From: Halichondria panicea
Lineage: Eukaryota; Porifera; Demospongiae; Suberitida; Halichondriidae
Assembly (NCBI RefSeq): GCF_963675165.1
Contig: NC_087380.1
Location: 390,001-454,000 of the forward strand
DNA length: 64,000 bases
Direction of reading: 5' to 3'
This document shows, piece by piece, positions 21,701 to 40,200 of the stretch. Made by a program: the position numbers and the translations under genes. The notes beneath the pieces were generated by a model. That model did not search any database, had not been told where the DNA came from, and saw nothing but the letters and a program-made list of their open reading frames with translations. Numbering within the stretch: position 1 is the first letter of the stretch; the number at the start of each line of letters is the position of its first letter.

Positions 21701-22853
21701 GTCCCCTCCCTCCCTCCAGGGCTACAAGCACCAGAAGGCATACATCATTGCCCAGAATCCACTGGACTCAACTGTGCGTAACTTCTGGAAGGTGATCTTT
21801 GAAAGGAAGTGTGCGGCTGTTGTGATGTTGACTCCACTCAGTGAGAATGGGCAGGTAAGAGATGGTATCCATTAGAGGTCCTCCCTGTTGAGTGTGTGTG
21901 TGTATAGGAGGCATGCTCCCAGTACTGGCCAGAGAGTGGCAATGTCACCTCGTTCGGTGAGTTCACCATCGATAACTTGGGGGAGGAAACCAACACTGGG
22001 TTTGTTATGAGGCAACTGAGCGTACTCAATGAAAAGGTACGTCATGCATCTCTCTTTGTTGCCTTCAAACCTCTCTCTATTCCTTGTTGCCTCCATGCAG
22101 ACCCAAAAGGCCCATCAATTGACTCAGTTCCACATCACTAACTGGAATAGCAGTGGAAAGTGTGAGAACCTCAAGACTGTAACTGACGTGAATGAGGAGG
22201 TTATAAAGGTTCAAAGGAGGACTGGAAACAACCCTGTGCTGGTCCATTGCAAGTATGTACAAGTGTTGTTACCTTATATGGACATTATAATTATAACCTG
22301 TCCCCTATCCAGTGACACTGCGACCCGCTCTGGTATGTACTGCTCTGTAGGTACTACCATTGACCGTTGCAAGACAGAGGGAGTGGTGGATGTGTTCCAG
22401 GTGGTCAAGGCTCTCAGGGTCCACAAACCAGGGGCAGTACCCTCAGTCGTGAGTTCATCTGCTGCTTACATAGTGGGAGGCTTGTACTATTACAAGAGCC
22501 AGACCTTGTCTAGGGCCTATACCAACCCATACTGTTTAATACAAGATATTGTGAAAGCTTCAAGCCTCTGTACTGTTGATTAGTGCCATTTGCAATGTAG
22601 TTTTGTACCATCATGTGTACTGTATTTGCGCGTCAGTCAATATGGCTGCCACGTGCAGAGATGCTAGCCTCAGATAGGGTCAAAGTTCACTGAGGCTACT
22701 ATTTGAGGGCGGCCTTTATACAAGAGCGGCCTCTGATCAAGCAAATACTGTAGTTAGTGTATCCCCTCACAGGACAACTACAAGGATCTGTTTGATGCTA
22801 CTCTGGTCTACTTGGACTCCTTTGACAACTATGCCAACTTCCAAGATATTTGA
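15766..22853 (+). CDS. Gene 3: receptor PTP with seven CCP modules and a membrane-proximal CC-Ig domain
   Basis: The spliced model encodes about 1403 residues. Exons are: signal peptide 15766-15841; CCP 16418-16636, 16770-16970, 17018-17200, 17248-17466, 17532-17732, 17875-18087, 18151-18339; CC-Ig 18391-18756; fused stalk/TM exon 18801-18951. The CC-Ig domain shows the family pattern TCRTD, CC, GDWLFPNG, LRLHRR, GSYCCVIPD and a final Cys. Two splice changes stand out. The stalk mini-exon and TM exon, separate in genes 1, 2, 5, 7 and 8, are one exon here because the intron between them has been deleted in frame. CCP6 uses an acceptor (acag at 17871-17874) about 10 bases downstream of the usual site, which has mutated to ctg. 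CCP1 has an insert-like loop (TLTAAGGTM). The intact frame throughout supports a functional gene. Confidence 0.87.
15842..16417 (+). other. Gene 3 intron 1 with stump of a lost CCP exon
   Basis: Most of this 576-base intron is unrelated AT-rich sequence. At about 16350-16362 it contains tattgtcagcgtaagtgg followed by the typical inter-CCP intron (actttgtactgtttgtttg). That is the last few codons and donor of a CCP exon whose body is gone. I therefore read it as a deletion remnant rather than an exon. Confidence 0.65.
19005..22853 (+). other. Gene 3 cytoplasmic exons
   Basis: Exons are: juxtamembrane 19005-19138; Ig 19192-19389 and 19493-19692; D1 19759-19849, 19970-20052, 20364-20400, 20615-20829, 20908-21201, 21290-21533; D2 21591-21655, 21720-21854, 21908-22036, 22101-22252, 22313-22448, 22773-22853 (TGA 22851-22853). 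D1 keeps WPD and [10 protein letters not shown]. Private changes include NLEENNK for NLMENNK, VFYHRVQ for GFHRRVQ and ILAEGMVDISS after the P-loop helix, all outside catalytic positions. The juxtamembrane has SNKQDSKATIEK where most copies have [10 protein letters not shown]. The intron before 20364 lacks the GT-rich segment present in genes 1 and 4. Confidence 0.87.
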
Positions 22854-23567
22854 TGTACATAAACTACACAAGAAATGAACAAATGGTTATAATTATGAAC
22901 TCTGTTGAGTATAATATATATAGACAAGCCTGAACAATTTATATAGATATTGACTTCCTATTAGCCTTTTCGTAGCGCTCTTTTTTGTATAATCACCACA
23001 GCTTTAATTGTAATTACCATGAATTCATTAAAGTGTATGTTTTCAAACAACAGATAATAGCGCAGACAATAGCACAATTAGTGTTTAACAGTGTACAAGC
23101 ATAACATGGCATGGCATGGATTAAGGGAAAGTGTATCTACAGTTGATCAGTTTTTGTGGTCACTTGATAACGACCAGGCCAATTATGTACTGCACTTGTA
23201 ATGATTTGTGCATGCACGCATGTCAGATCTCCTCTGAAATATAACTTGTCAGAGGAGGTGGCTGGTTGGTCAATCTACAGTAAAACTCCAAACCTGCATG
23301 AGTCAGCACTTTTTATCTACTCTTGTTACATGCATGTATCTACCCTCTTGTGTATAGTCATAATTATAGTTGTTTTACACCCACTTGAATGAGCTAGCTT
23401 GTATTTAGAGGTAAAAGCAGTAGGGCCACGAAATTGGGCCTAGCAGTATAATACTCTACTTGCAGATAGTTATAGGGCCACAAGGTATCTATTGTCTAGC
23501 TGCAACAACACAGCTATAGCTATAGGGATACCTATACTAACTGTCTACCATTGAAGAGAGACTATCC
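22854..23567. other. Spacer between genes 3 and 4, diverged promoter
   Basis: No coding sequence is seen. The family 3' flank is present. The upstream part is strongly diverged: there is no TATATATAGCGCC element and no gtagatctac palindrome, and the tttctgtgagcatgctgac block survives only as fragments (cagtttttgtggtcac near 23150). The leader from ctgcaacaacacagctat to the ATG is still conserved (about 23500-23567), so only the proximal part of the family promoter remains. Confidence 0.6.
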
Positions 23568-31607
<8,040 letters not shown>

Positions 31608-32567
31608 TGTACATGAACTAACACAAGAAATGAACAAATGTAATTATGGACTCTGTTGAGTATAATAGATATGCATGGACAGGCCTGAATAATATATAAA
31701 GATATTGACTTCCTTTTGACTATACCTTTTTGTAGAGCTCTTTTTTTGTATAATCACCACAGCTATTTGTAATCACCCTGAATTCAACTTGATGTTTTTA
31801 AAAATAACAGATAATAGCATGTGCGTGTGTCTATTCCAGGTGTAACTGCAATTGGACAAAAACTAACAGATTGGCCTCTAGTTACGATGTTCTCTTGGAT
31901 TTTATTCCTATTCATGAGTTATATACCCTTGCACTAAAGCGCCAGCTATTTGTTAGCTATGAACAAAAGTCATAAAAGAGCTCCAAACTGTACTGCATGC
32001 AGCAGCCATTGGGAACACTTTCCCATAATCCATGCCATGCATGTTTTGTAATCTGTCATGTTGCAAGCTGTGCTGTGCTAATGCCTCTCACCATGTTCTT
32101 CTTCGCTCAATTAAGTGTTATCGAAGAGGTATTAGTATATAATGTTGTTACAAAATAAAATAATAGTATTTGACATTAATCCAAAAGTTTTAGAGTGATA
32201 TTGAAGGAGCTTATAATTAATGGAAACAGAAGTTATCTTCAAGGATAGAAGCATGTCGATCTACAATGTAGTAATTATAATTTTAAGTTTTAAGTATTTT
32301 GCATTTCCTGTCTAAAGGAGTTAACACGCGTACATTGGCTTGAATTTGCATGCGCAGAAAAAGGGTTGTATCTGCAATAGATTAAAGTTCCTATAACTAG
32401 TTTTTGTGTTTCTATAAACAGTTTCTGTGAGCATGCTGACTGGTCTCATGTAGGGATCCAACACCTGCAGTCAAAACACAAGCAGTTTCAACAAATATAA
32501 CATATAACATTCAATTTCCTAATATATACGGATACAATAACTACACTCACTTAATTCCTAAAAATAA
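31608..32567. other. 3' flank of gene 4 and upstream block of the gene ghost
   Basis: The family 3' flank spans about 31608-31795. A stretch around 31820-31970 (attccaggtgtaactgca, then ggcctctagttacg) resembles 59825-59900 before gene 8, so it is a shared repeat. The remainder is AT-rich with no ORF of note. At 32418-32490 the conserved family upstream block (tttctgtgagcatgctgac, gggatccaacacctgcag) appears, leading into the ghost promoter. Confidence 0.55.
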
Positions 32568-32945
32568 TAAATAGATCTACACCCACTTGAATGGGCCTAA
32601 GGCTAGCAGTACTGTACATCACAGGGAGGTCGTATATATAGCGCAACTACGATGGGCCTAATGTGCATGATAGCTAGCAGTATTGTACTCACAGGGAGGT
32701 GGTAGGCCACAAGATATTATATACTAGCTGCAACAACACAGATAGCTAGGGATACCTACTAACTGTCTACCATTGAAGAGAGACTACCAATGAACAAATT
32801 GTATAGACTCGGTTGAGTATATAATAGATTTGCATGGACACGTCTGTAGAGATTGACTTCGATCCTTTTAATTTGTACAATCATAGAACTCTTTATTTTG
32901 TATAATCTGCACAGCTGTTTGTAATCACCCTGAATTCAATGAATG
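32568..32945 (+). pseudogene. Gene ghost: family promoter and leader joined directly to family 3' flank
   Basis: Bases 32568-32789 match the family promoter (tagatctacacccacttg, TATA 32633-32640, ctgcaacaacacag, ctaccattgaagagagacta). Just before the expected start codon the sequence switches at about 32788-32794 into aatgaacaaattgtataga, which is the segment normally found some 20 bases after the stop codon, and continues as 3' flank to about 32945 (cacagctgtttgtaatcac, ctgaattcaatg). The whole transcribed body of a receptor gene is therefore missing. The short shared word atga at the junction suggests a microhomology deletion. This is direct evidence of loss of an array member. Confidence 0.8.
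32633..32640 (+). promoter_or_regulatory. Orphan TATA element of the gene ghost
   Basis: The run tatatata followed by gcgcaactac is in the same setting as in genes 1, 2, 3, 6 and 8, but no gene body follows. It could still drive a non-coding transcript or act as an upstream promoter for gene 5, whose own promoter lacks this element. Confidence 0.45.
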
Positions 32946-32964
32946 GATTATAGAGTATTCACCC

Positions 32965-33055
32965 TGCATGTGTGTTGAGCTTCATTGCACGCCACAGCAC
33001 AGCGGCAAAACAAATACAATAATTTTTACCGTAACAACCTTATTATGTATTAGTT
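32965..33055 (+). repeat. Dispersed repeat family A, left part (spacer before gene 5)
   Basis: The words gtgttgagcttcattgcac and tttttaccgtaacaacctt match 26060-26140. The element breaks off at about 33050 after ccttattatg and resumes near 33540, consistent with insertion of the foldback element between. Confidence 0.5.
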
Positions 33056-33540
33056 ATTGCCCAGCCAGAGTGCAACATACCATATATTGCACTGGAGCAA
33101 CATAATGCATCCAGTGCAATATGCGGCCCTCGGGCATTATGTTGCTCCAGTGCAATATATGGCATGTTGCACGAGTTTTTCATGCGTCTGGTGCATTCCA
33201 CAGCCACCACAAGTAGTTGAAACTAGTTGTCCTATAAAAGGAGTGATGTGTACACGGAAAGGAATGCACAAGGAATGCAACAAATCAGTTGTTACACAGC
33301 TCACTCTTGCGCACATGGGATATATTGGCTCAGTAGTGCCTTTGCCCTCGAGGCCTGCGGCCCTCGGCCCTCGGGCCTAAGTCACTACTGAGCCAATATA
33401 TCCCATGTGGCACTCGTGCATGTGTCACAACTATAACATAATGCAGTGCAATATATGGTAGCCATGGCAGTGATGCAACATGCCATATACTGAGCACTGG
33501 ATTGCTTTGATCTGCCCACTCACTGGGCAACAAAACATTA
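33050..33540. mobile_element. Foldback/MITE-like element with two strong inverted repeats
   Basis: Two hairpins are visible. In the first, 33070-33108 pairs with 33134-33172 (39 bases, one mismatch) around a short loop containing gcggccctcggg. In the second, 33312-33338 pairs perfectly with 33383-33409 (27 bases) around a GC-rich loop (gcctgcggccctcggccct). The outer ends share ttgcccag in inverted orientation (about 33057 and 33525). The block interrupts repeat family A. Reading frames inside are by-products of the palindromes. It is best explained as one or two nested non-autonomous DNA transposons; I do not assign a superfamily. Confidence 0.65.
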
Positions 33541-33691
33541 TAATCATGGGAATGATTGTGAATCTATAAAGCAACAATTGTAAAACAATGTTTTTTGTCG
33601 CCTTCGGAGTTTCAACTATAAGTAGCCTATTATTTCACAACCACTGTCTCATTAGCAGCAAGTCCATGAAAGCTCAAACAGCTCTTTGTGT

Positions 33692-33730
<39 letters not shown>

Positions 33731-33770
33731 AATCACTCTATCCCTGCTGTACACGCACGGAGTAATAAAC
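33540..33770 (+). repeat. Dispersed repeat family A, right part
   Basis: The sequence gggaatgattgtgaatct, then caactataagtagcctatt and ttgtgtccacacacac to accaatcactctatcc matches 26140-26345 in order. It contains a (CA)18 run at 33693-33728 that is shorter in the gene 4 intron copy. Confidence 0.5.
33693..33728. repeat. (CA)18 microsatellite
   Basis: Eighteen CA units lie inside the right part of repeat family A. Confidence 0.95.
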
Positions 33771-34272
33771 CAAATACCGTATAGCGGGTTAAAACTAAAA
33801 CTACGCTATCGCAATGCTTTAAACGTAACTATCCTGAGCTGTACAAATATTTAAAGTACGAAGTATTAAATTTTAATTGCAATTGGGCAGTTCATACGAA
33901 AATTTACACTAACGAAAATTATCCACTAGTATAATACATATAATATTATATACAGTATAATAGCGCAGACATAACATGAATTATTCCAGTTATTGTTTAT
34001 TTTGTCAGTGTGTGTACACAACATATCATGGATTAAAGTAAAGTGTCTCTATAACTATAATATCAGTTTCTGTGAGCATGCTGACTGGTCTCATGTAGGG
34101 ATCCAATACCTGCAAGCAAAACACAAGCAGTTTCGATATAGGCTACAGCATTACTGTACTTTTAGCTACAGGGAGGTGGTAGGCCACAAGATATACTAGC
34201 TGCAACAACATAATAATTATAGCTATAGCTAGGGATACCTACTAACTGTCTACCATTGAAGAGAGACTACCC
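33771..34272. other. Spacer immediately upstream of gene 5
   Basis: AT-rich sequence is followed by the conserved upstream block at 34066-34135 (tttctgtgagcatgctgac, gggatccaatacctgcaag), then a shortened region (cagggaggtggtaggccac) and the leader to the ATG. There is no gtagatctac palindrome and no tatatatagcgcc element, so this promoter is a truncated version of the family promoter. Confidence 0.6.
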
Positions 34273-37200
34273 ATGACCTCCATGCTGTGTGGACTAGTGT
34301 GTGTGGTCCTGCTCTCTGGGCTCACTACACTGGCAGAGGGACAGCAAAGTGAGTCAGTAGCTAAGGCAACATGATGTACAAGAATGAGGGTAGTCTACAA
34401 GAGATATGTAAGGTGATGCATAATAATTATTATGGTTGAGTTGTACCTGACCTTCTTGGACGGCCAGGTAGAATAAATAAATCTAGATCTAAATAGAGTC
34501 GGTGTTGATGGTGTTGGAGTGTTCGGAAGGTAGACCGGGAGCCTCGAATGCACATTATGGCAGATCTTAGGAGCTATAGTGAACAATTTATAGTCTACAG
34601 GCATCTCACCCATGCAGTGGAGGGTGGAACTGTATGACCTTCCTTGCCTCTCAGATAGTAGAGAAGCCAACCTCTTGTAGACGATGGTTGCAGCTGGGCC
34701 AATTCCTCCAGCAGAAGAGAAAACCAGCGGGGGTTCTATCTCCCTATAATGCGCTCTTGGTAATAATTATATCTTCTTCTCTAACTCATTCTTCCGATAG
34801 CATTGGGTCTGGGTGGAGTTGCGATAGCAAGGTGTGTGCTGGTTAAAACCCTAGCAACAAAAATCCACTCTGCTATCTCTTACCCAGAAGCTTTGTGCGG
34901 CAATGTCCACGTTGGCTGTCCTGTGTTTGAAATGTTCGCCAGTTATACAGGTTGTATACAGACCAAGTTCGATTTTCACATTGTGGCAGACTTCGCTCAA
35001 TAAAGGCTGCAGTCATAATTTTTCTTATCTCGAATCTCATATGGAAACCTCCTCGGGAACAGCTAAGCGCATGTTCAACTGTGAATCACTGTCCACAAAC
35101 ACAGTGGGAGGGTAAGTTGGTGGTCGCCAACCATAGCGGAGGCAGAGGGCATCCTTGAAAGAAGCTTTGTGTAGTGCAAACCCATGTTCGGTGATGGTAG
35201 AGCTGACAACCAATTTAAGGTGCCTTTCTCGGAGCAGATTGTGGTAGTGTTTCTTTTAGGTCACTTGCCGTTCTTGCTTGCAATTGTCTAAGAAACTTCT
35301 TTTATGGTTGATAGATGCATATAATATTTTGTGTCTGGCTTGTAATGTGATGTTTGGTTCCATGCAGTCTACCTGACTCTGGGATCTGGTCCTAGGATCA
35401 CTACTGACAATACTGAGATCTTCATCACTACCATTGGGGAGGATGGTAGTCTCCCTTCTCTCACCTGTCACACTGACCTCACTACCTGCTGTAGAAGTGG
35501 TGACAACAATGCCATGGGAGCACTAGGACAGTGGACGTATCCTAATAGGAGTGTGATACTGCAAAATGGTGGCTCAATGACTGCTGGACAACAGTTCTAC
35601 AGTGTAAGGAAGGCACCTCAGGTCATCAGACTGGCTCGTAGAGAGGCTAACAACCCCCTCACTCCAACCGGGTCCTACTGTTGTACTGTACCAACTACTG
35701 GAGGAAATATGACCCTCTGTGCTAACCTGGGTGAGTGGAGTAAACTATCCTTAAATCTATGTTTTATGTCAGCCAGTATGTGTTCACCCTTTTCATGAGT
35801 TCATGAAACCATCACAACTCTCCAAAATCCATTGTATCAAGGGCGTATAAAAGAAATAGGGCATGCAACTGAACATTAATTCATCAAAATTCAAACGCTC
35901 ACACAGGATTATGTCAGAAAAATTTTTTATTTTATTATTTTTTCACTTCATTCACATTCATTCGACCACTACTGATATTTCACTCTTGCATGCCCTCTAT
36001 ATATATACAACCTTGATTGTATCATGATCATAACCTTGGTTCATGCCCGTTGCACCTACTTCAGTCCCATGTTGTGATAATCTCCCGGCCCTCACTAATG
36101 GAGCCATAACCTATGATGGTGGACCCACTAACAACAGACCAGTGGGTGCTACAGCCACTTACAGCTGCTTCGATTCCTACTTTCTGGCTGGAGTGTCAGT
36201 GAGGACTTGTGGGAGTGATGGAAAGTGGAGTGGGTCAGCTCCAGTGTGTCTGAGTAATGACTGAATGTGTACGTTAAGTGTGTATACCTGTTCCCATAGT
36301 AACCTGCTCTGACCTACCCTCACTGGCAAATGGGGACATCGACTATGGTGGTGCTGGATCCTCTGACAGCAGACCAGTGGACACTATGGCCACCTACACC
36401 TGTAACCCTGGCTACACTCTCGATGGAGGCACCACCAGGACTTGTGGGAGTGATGGAGTTTGGAATGGGTCAGCTTTAAATTGTCAGCGTAAGTGGAATT
36501 GAATTTGTACTGTTTGTTTGTTGAGTGTATCGTCTCCCATACAGCTGACTGCCCTGACTTACCCTCACTGACCAATGGGATGATCATGTACAGTGCTGGA
36601 TCCACTAACAACAGACCTTTCCTTACTAGTGCTGTGCACTCCTGCAACACTAACTACACTCTTACTGGAGGTACTCTTATTAGAGGTACTACCAGGGTCT
36701 GTTTGAGTGGAGGAATCTGGGGTGGGTTACCTCCAACTTGTCAGCGTAAGTGAAGTTGAATGAATTGAATTTTTAACTGTTTATGTTCGTTATTTCAGGA
36801 ACTATTTCAGGAACTTGTTTTGATTTACCACGACTAATGAATGGAGACATTGCCTACACTGCTGGACTTGCTGACAGCAGACCTATTAATACCATTGCTA
36901 CATTCACTTGTGACAATGGCTACACTCTCACTGGAGGGAGTGTCAGAGTTTGTCAGAATGATGGGACCTGGGATGGAATAACTCCAACCTGTCAATGTGA
37001 GTTCCACTGCATCTTAACAGTTGCTTCACCTTTCTTGATACAGTGAACACAGGACCCACTGAACCACCCACCACCTGTCCTGACCTCACTGTACCAGCCA
37101 ATGGAGTGATCAGCTACAATATGGGGACTGCTAGTCTGAGACCAGTGGACACTGTGTCCACCTACACCTGTGACCCTGGCTACACTCTCATGGGAAGCAG

Positions 37201-40200
37201 CACCAGGGTTTGTGGGAGTGATGGAGTGTGGAGTGGGTTTGCTCCATCTTGTCTGTGTAAATGGAATGGACTTTGTACTGTTTGTTTGTTGAGTGTATCG
37301 TCTCCCATACAGCTAACTGCCCTGACTTACCCTCACTGACCAATGGGATGATTATGTACAGTGCTGGATCCCCTGACAACAGACCTTTCAGCTCTAGTGC
37401 CGTGCACTCCTGCAACACTGGCTACACTCTCAGTGGAGGTACCACTACCAGGATCTGTGTGAGTGGAGGGATCTGGAGTGGGTCACCTCCAACTTGTCAA
37501 GGTGAGTTCTGTAACTGTTGTACAATTTGTATTTGTGAGTATAGTACTAGTAGATCCTCGCTAATCAGAATAGAGCCGGACCAGACTTCATCCGAATACA
37601 TGAAATTTCCAGATTAATGGATGTCATTAAGTGATTATGAATATCATTAACGAAGACACTTGTACATTGTAGTATGATATTACTGTGGCCAGAAGGGAAG
37701 CTGCTAGCTAGAATAGTCAACTTTCTCTCTAAGCTCTCTTCGTTTTATTTGCAGTGGCCATTGTACTGAGAGCACAATATTAATTGCTGATTCAGCAAAG
37801 CAAATTAGAGTGCGCTTCTACTAATAGTGCCTCCTCTTTTTCATTTTGCCATTTTTGCGAGGTTTCGGACTAAAGGGGTCCGGATTAGCGAGGGTCTACT
37901 GCATACGTGTAAACCCAATGTAGTGTGAATCAAAGTTTTGGTTGTGAGTAAACGTAGGATCTCACACCCTATACACAGTGAACACAGATTCTCCACCCAC
38001 TGAACCACCACCCACTACCTGCTCTGATTTACCCTCACTGACCAACGGAATGATCACATACAGTGACAGATCCGGCAGATCTAGTCACAACAGACCAGTG
38101 GGCAGTACAGCTACTTACTCTTGTGACAATGGCTACCGTATTGTTGGACAGGCGATGACGACTTGTGGGAGTGATGGAGTGTGGAGTGGGTTAACTCGAA
38201 TGTGTCAGCGTAAGTGGAATTTAATTTGCACATTATTTTGTTAAATTTGTGTTCACTATTTCAGGAGTTTGTTTTGATTTACCACCACTAATGAATGGAG
38301 TCATTACCTACACTGATGGACTTGCTGACAGCAGACCTATTAATACCATTGCTACATTCACTTGTGACAATGGCTACACTCTCACTGGAGAGGGTGTCAG
38401 AACTTGTCAGAATGATGGGACCTGGAATGGAACAACTCTCACTTGTCAATGTAAGCTAGTACAATGAACTCTAACAGACTTACAATCCCCCACCCCCACA
38501 GTACCTCCTGTCTACGTCTCCATGGGAACCACCAACTATGTTGTTATGAACTCACAGGTTGCCATAGATACCATCGGAGATACCACTGAGACAGCATTGA
38601 CTTGCAGAACTGACTCAACTATTTGCTGTATAGGACAAGATAATCCCAATAGTGCCAGTGGATTAGGAGATTGGCTACTACCAAATGGAACAGCTGTCAC
38701 AAGGAGTCCGGACATTACTGATTCAGACACTGATCTACTGTACAGTGTTGGAGATACAGGTGCACTCAGACTCCATCGTCGAGGTTCTGTGTCAGGCCCC
38801 ACTGGCTCCTACTGCTGTGTGATACTAACCAGGAGTGGTGAGGTCTCCTTCTGTGTGCAGTTAGGTAAGTGCTTTTGCTCGATTTGATGACGCCTACTTA
38901 ACTGTTGTGTTTCAGTGACTGGAGTCATCACTACTTCTCCTCCAAGTAAGATAATCGTCCCCTTTACTGACAATGTTTTAGCAACCTCCCCACAGCCACT
39001 GATGGAGCTAACAACATAGGAGGTGTGGTGGCAGGTGTAGTCATTGTGTTACTCATTCTAGCCGCTGTCATTGTGGTGGGTATCATTGTCGGGGTCTACT
39101 TCTGGAGGTGAGACTATCATCAGAATGTGTGCATGTAATAATGTGTTGTTTTGTGTACAGGAAACATCGTGGCAACCAGACCAAGTACAGCCCCTCCCCT
39201 CGCCATGCCCCTCCCCCTCGCCCCACTCCCTATCAAGCATCCTTCAAGAAGAGCAACGGAGAAGACAGTAAAGTCACTATTGAGAAAGTCGACGGTAAGA
39301 AAAGTAAAGCAGCATTCTGCACTATTTTTGTGTCTGTATAATTATACAGAGCGTTTTTCAACTTTCAGCACCAACTATTTGTCTATATTTCAGAGCCTAG
39401 TATAGTAGAGTTTCCTAGTGATACTCATGTGACGGAGGGGGAGGAGGTGTATCTGAGGGTGAAGGTGGGAGGTCACCCTCCACCCAGTCTCACCTGGTAC
39501 CACGATGGTAGGAAGGTGACTGCAGACTATGCCACAGAACTGGACCAGGACGGTGGATTATCCTTCCCTAGTGTGGAGACTAAGCATGCTGGTGAGTACA
39601 GGCTATAATGTACCTACAATGACATAAGATAACAGTGAATGTTTACTGTGCATGTTGAAAACTAAGATTAATGTTTACACGACTCTGTACGTAGGTGTGT
39701 ATAAACTGGTGGTTACTGGAGCCTCAGGGTCAACAACACAACAGGTCGTCACGGTAACAGTGATGAGTGAGGGTGGTGAGGCTAGTGACGGGGTGGAGGG
39801 GGTGGACTACGCCCCCGTACCTGTGACAGAGTTTGGAGCGTACGTGGCTGACCTCCATGCTGGCAGCAATAAGAAGTTCAAAGATCTTTACAAGGTAATG
39901 TTATACTAGCTGTGTGTGCAATCAACTACGTGTACTTTATCCACACACACACTCAGAATTTGGACAGTGGGGAGAGGGGTCATCCAGTGATTATTTCAGT
40001 GACTCCTGAGAACAAACTCAACAACAGATTTGGCAACATTGCTGTGTGTGAGTGCATATCCTGAGAGTTAGCACATATTAGCAGTTGTGTGTACACAGGC
40101 AAATGGAGGTCATAGCACTGTGTGTGTGTGTTCTCATATCTCATACTAATCACACATATTTCTGCAGATGATGACAACCTCATTATCCTAGACCCCATCC

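Noticed and set aside
33057..33380. Plus-strand ORF of 107 codons in the spacer before gene 5
   Set aside because: It is created by the palindromes of the foldback element and has no recognisable protein features.
35866..36040. Possible extra exon between the CC-Ig and CCP1 of gene 5
   Set aside because: The region is AT-rich with stops in all frames near the splice-like sites; the matching intron in gene 7 is similar and non-coding.
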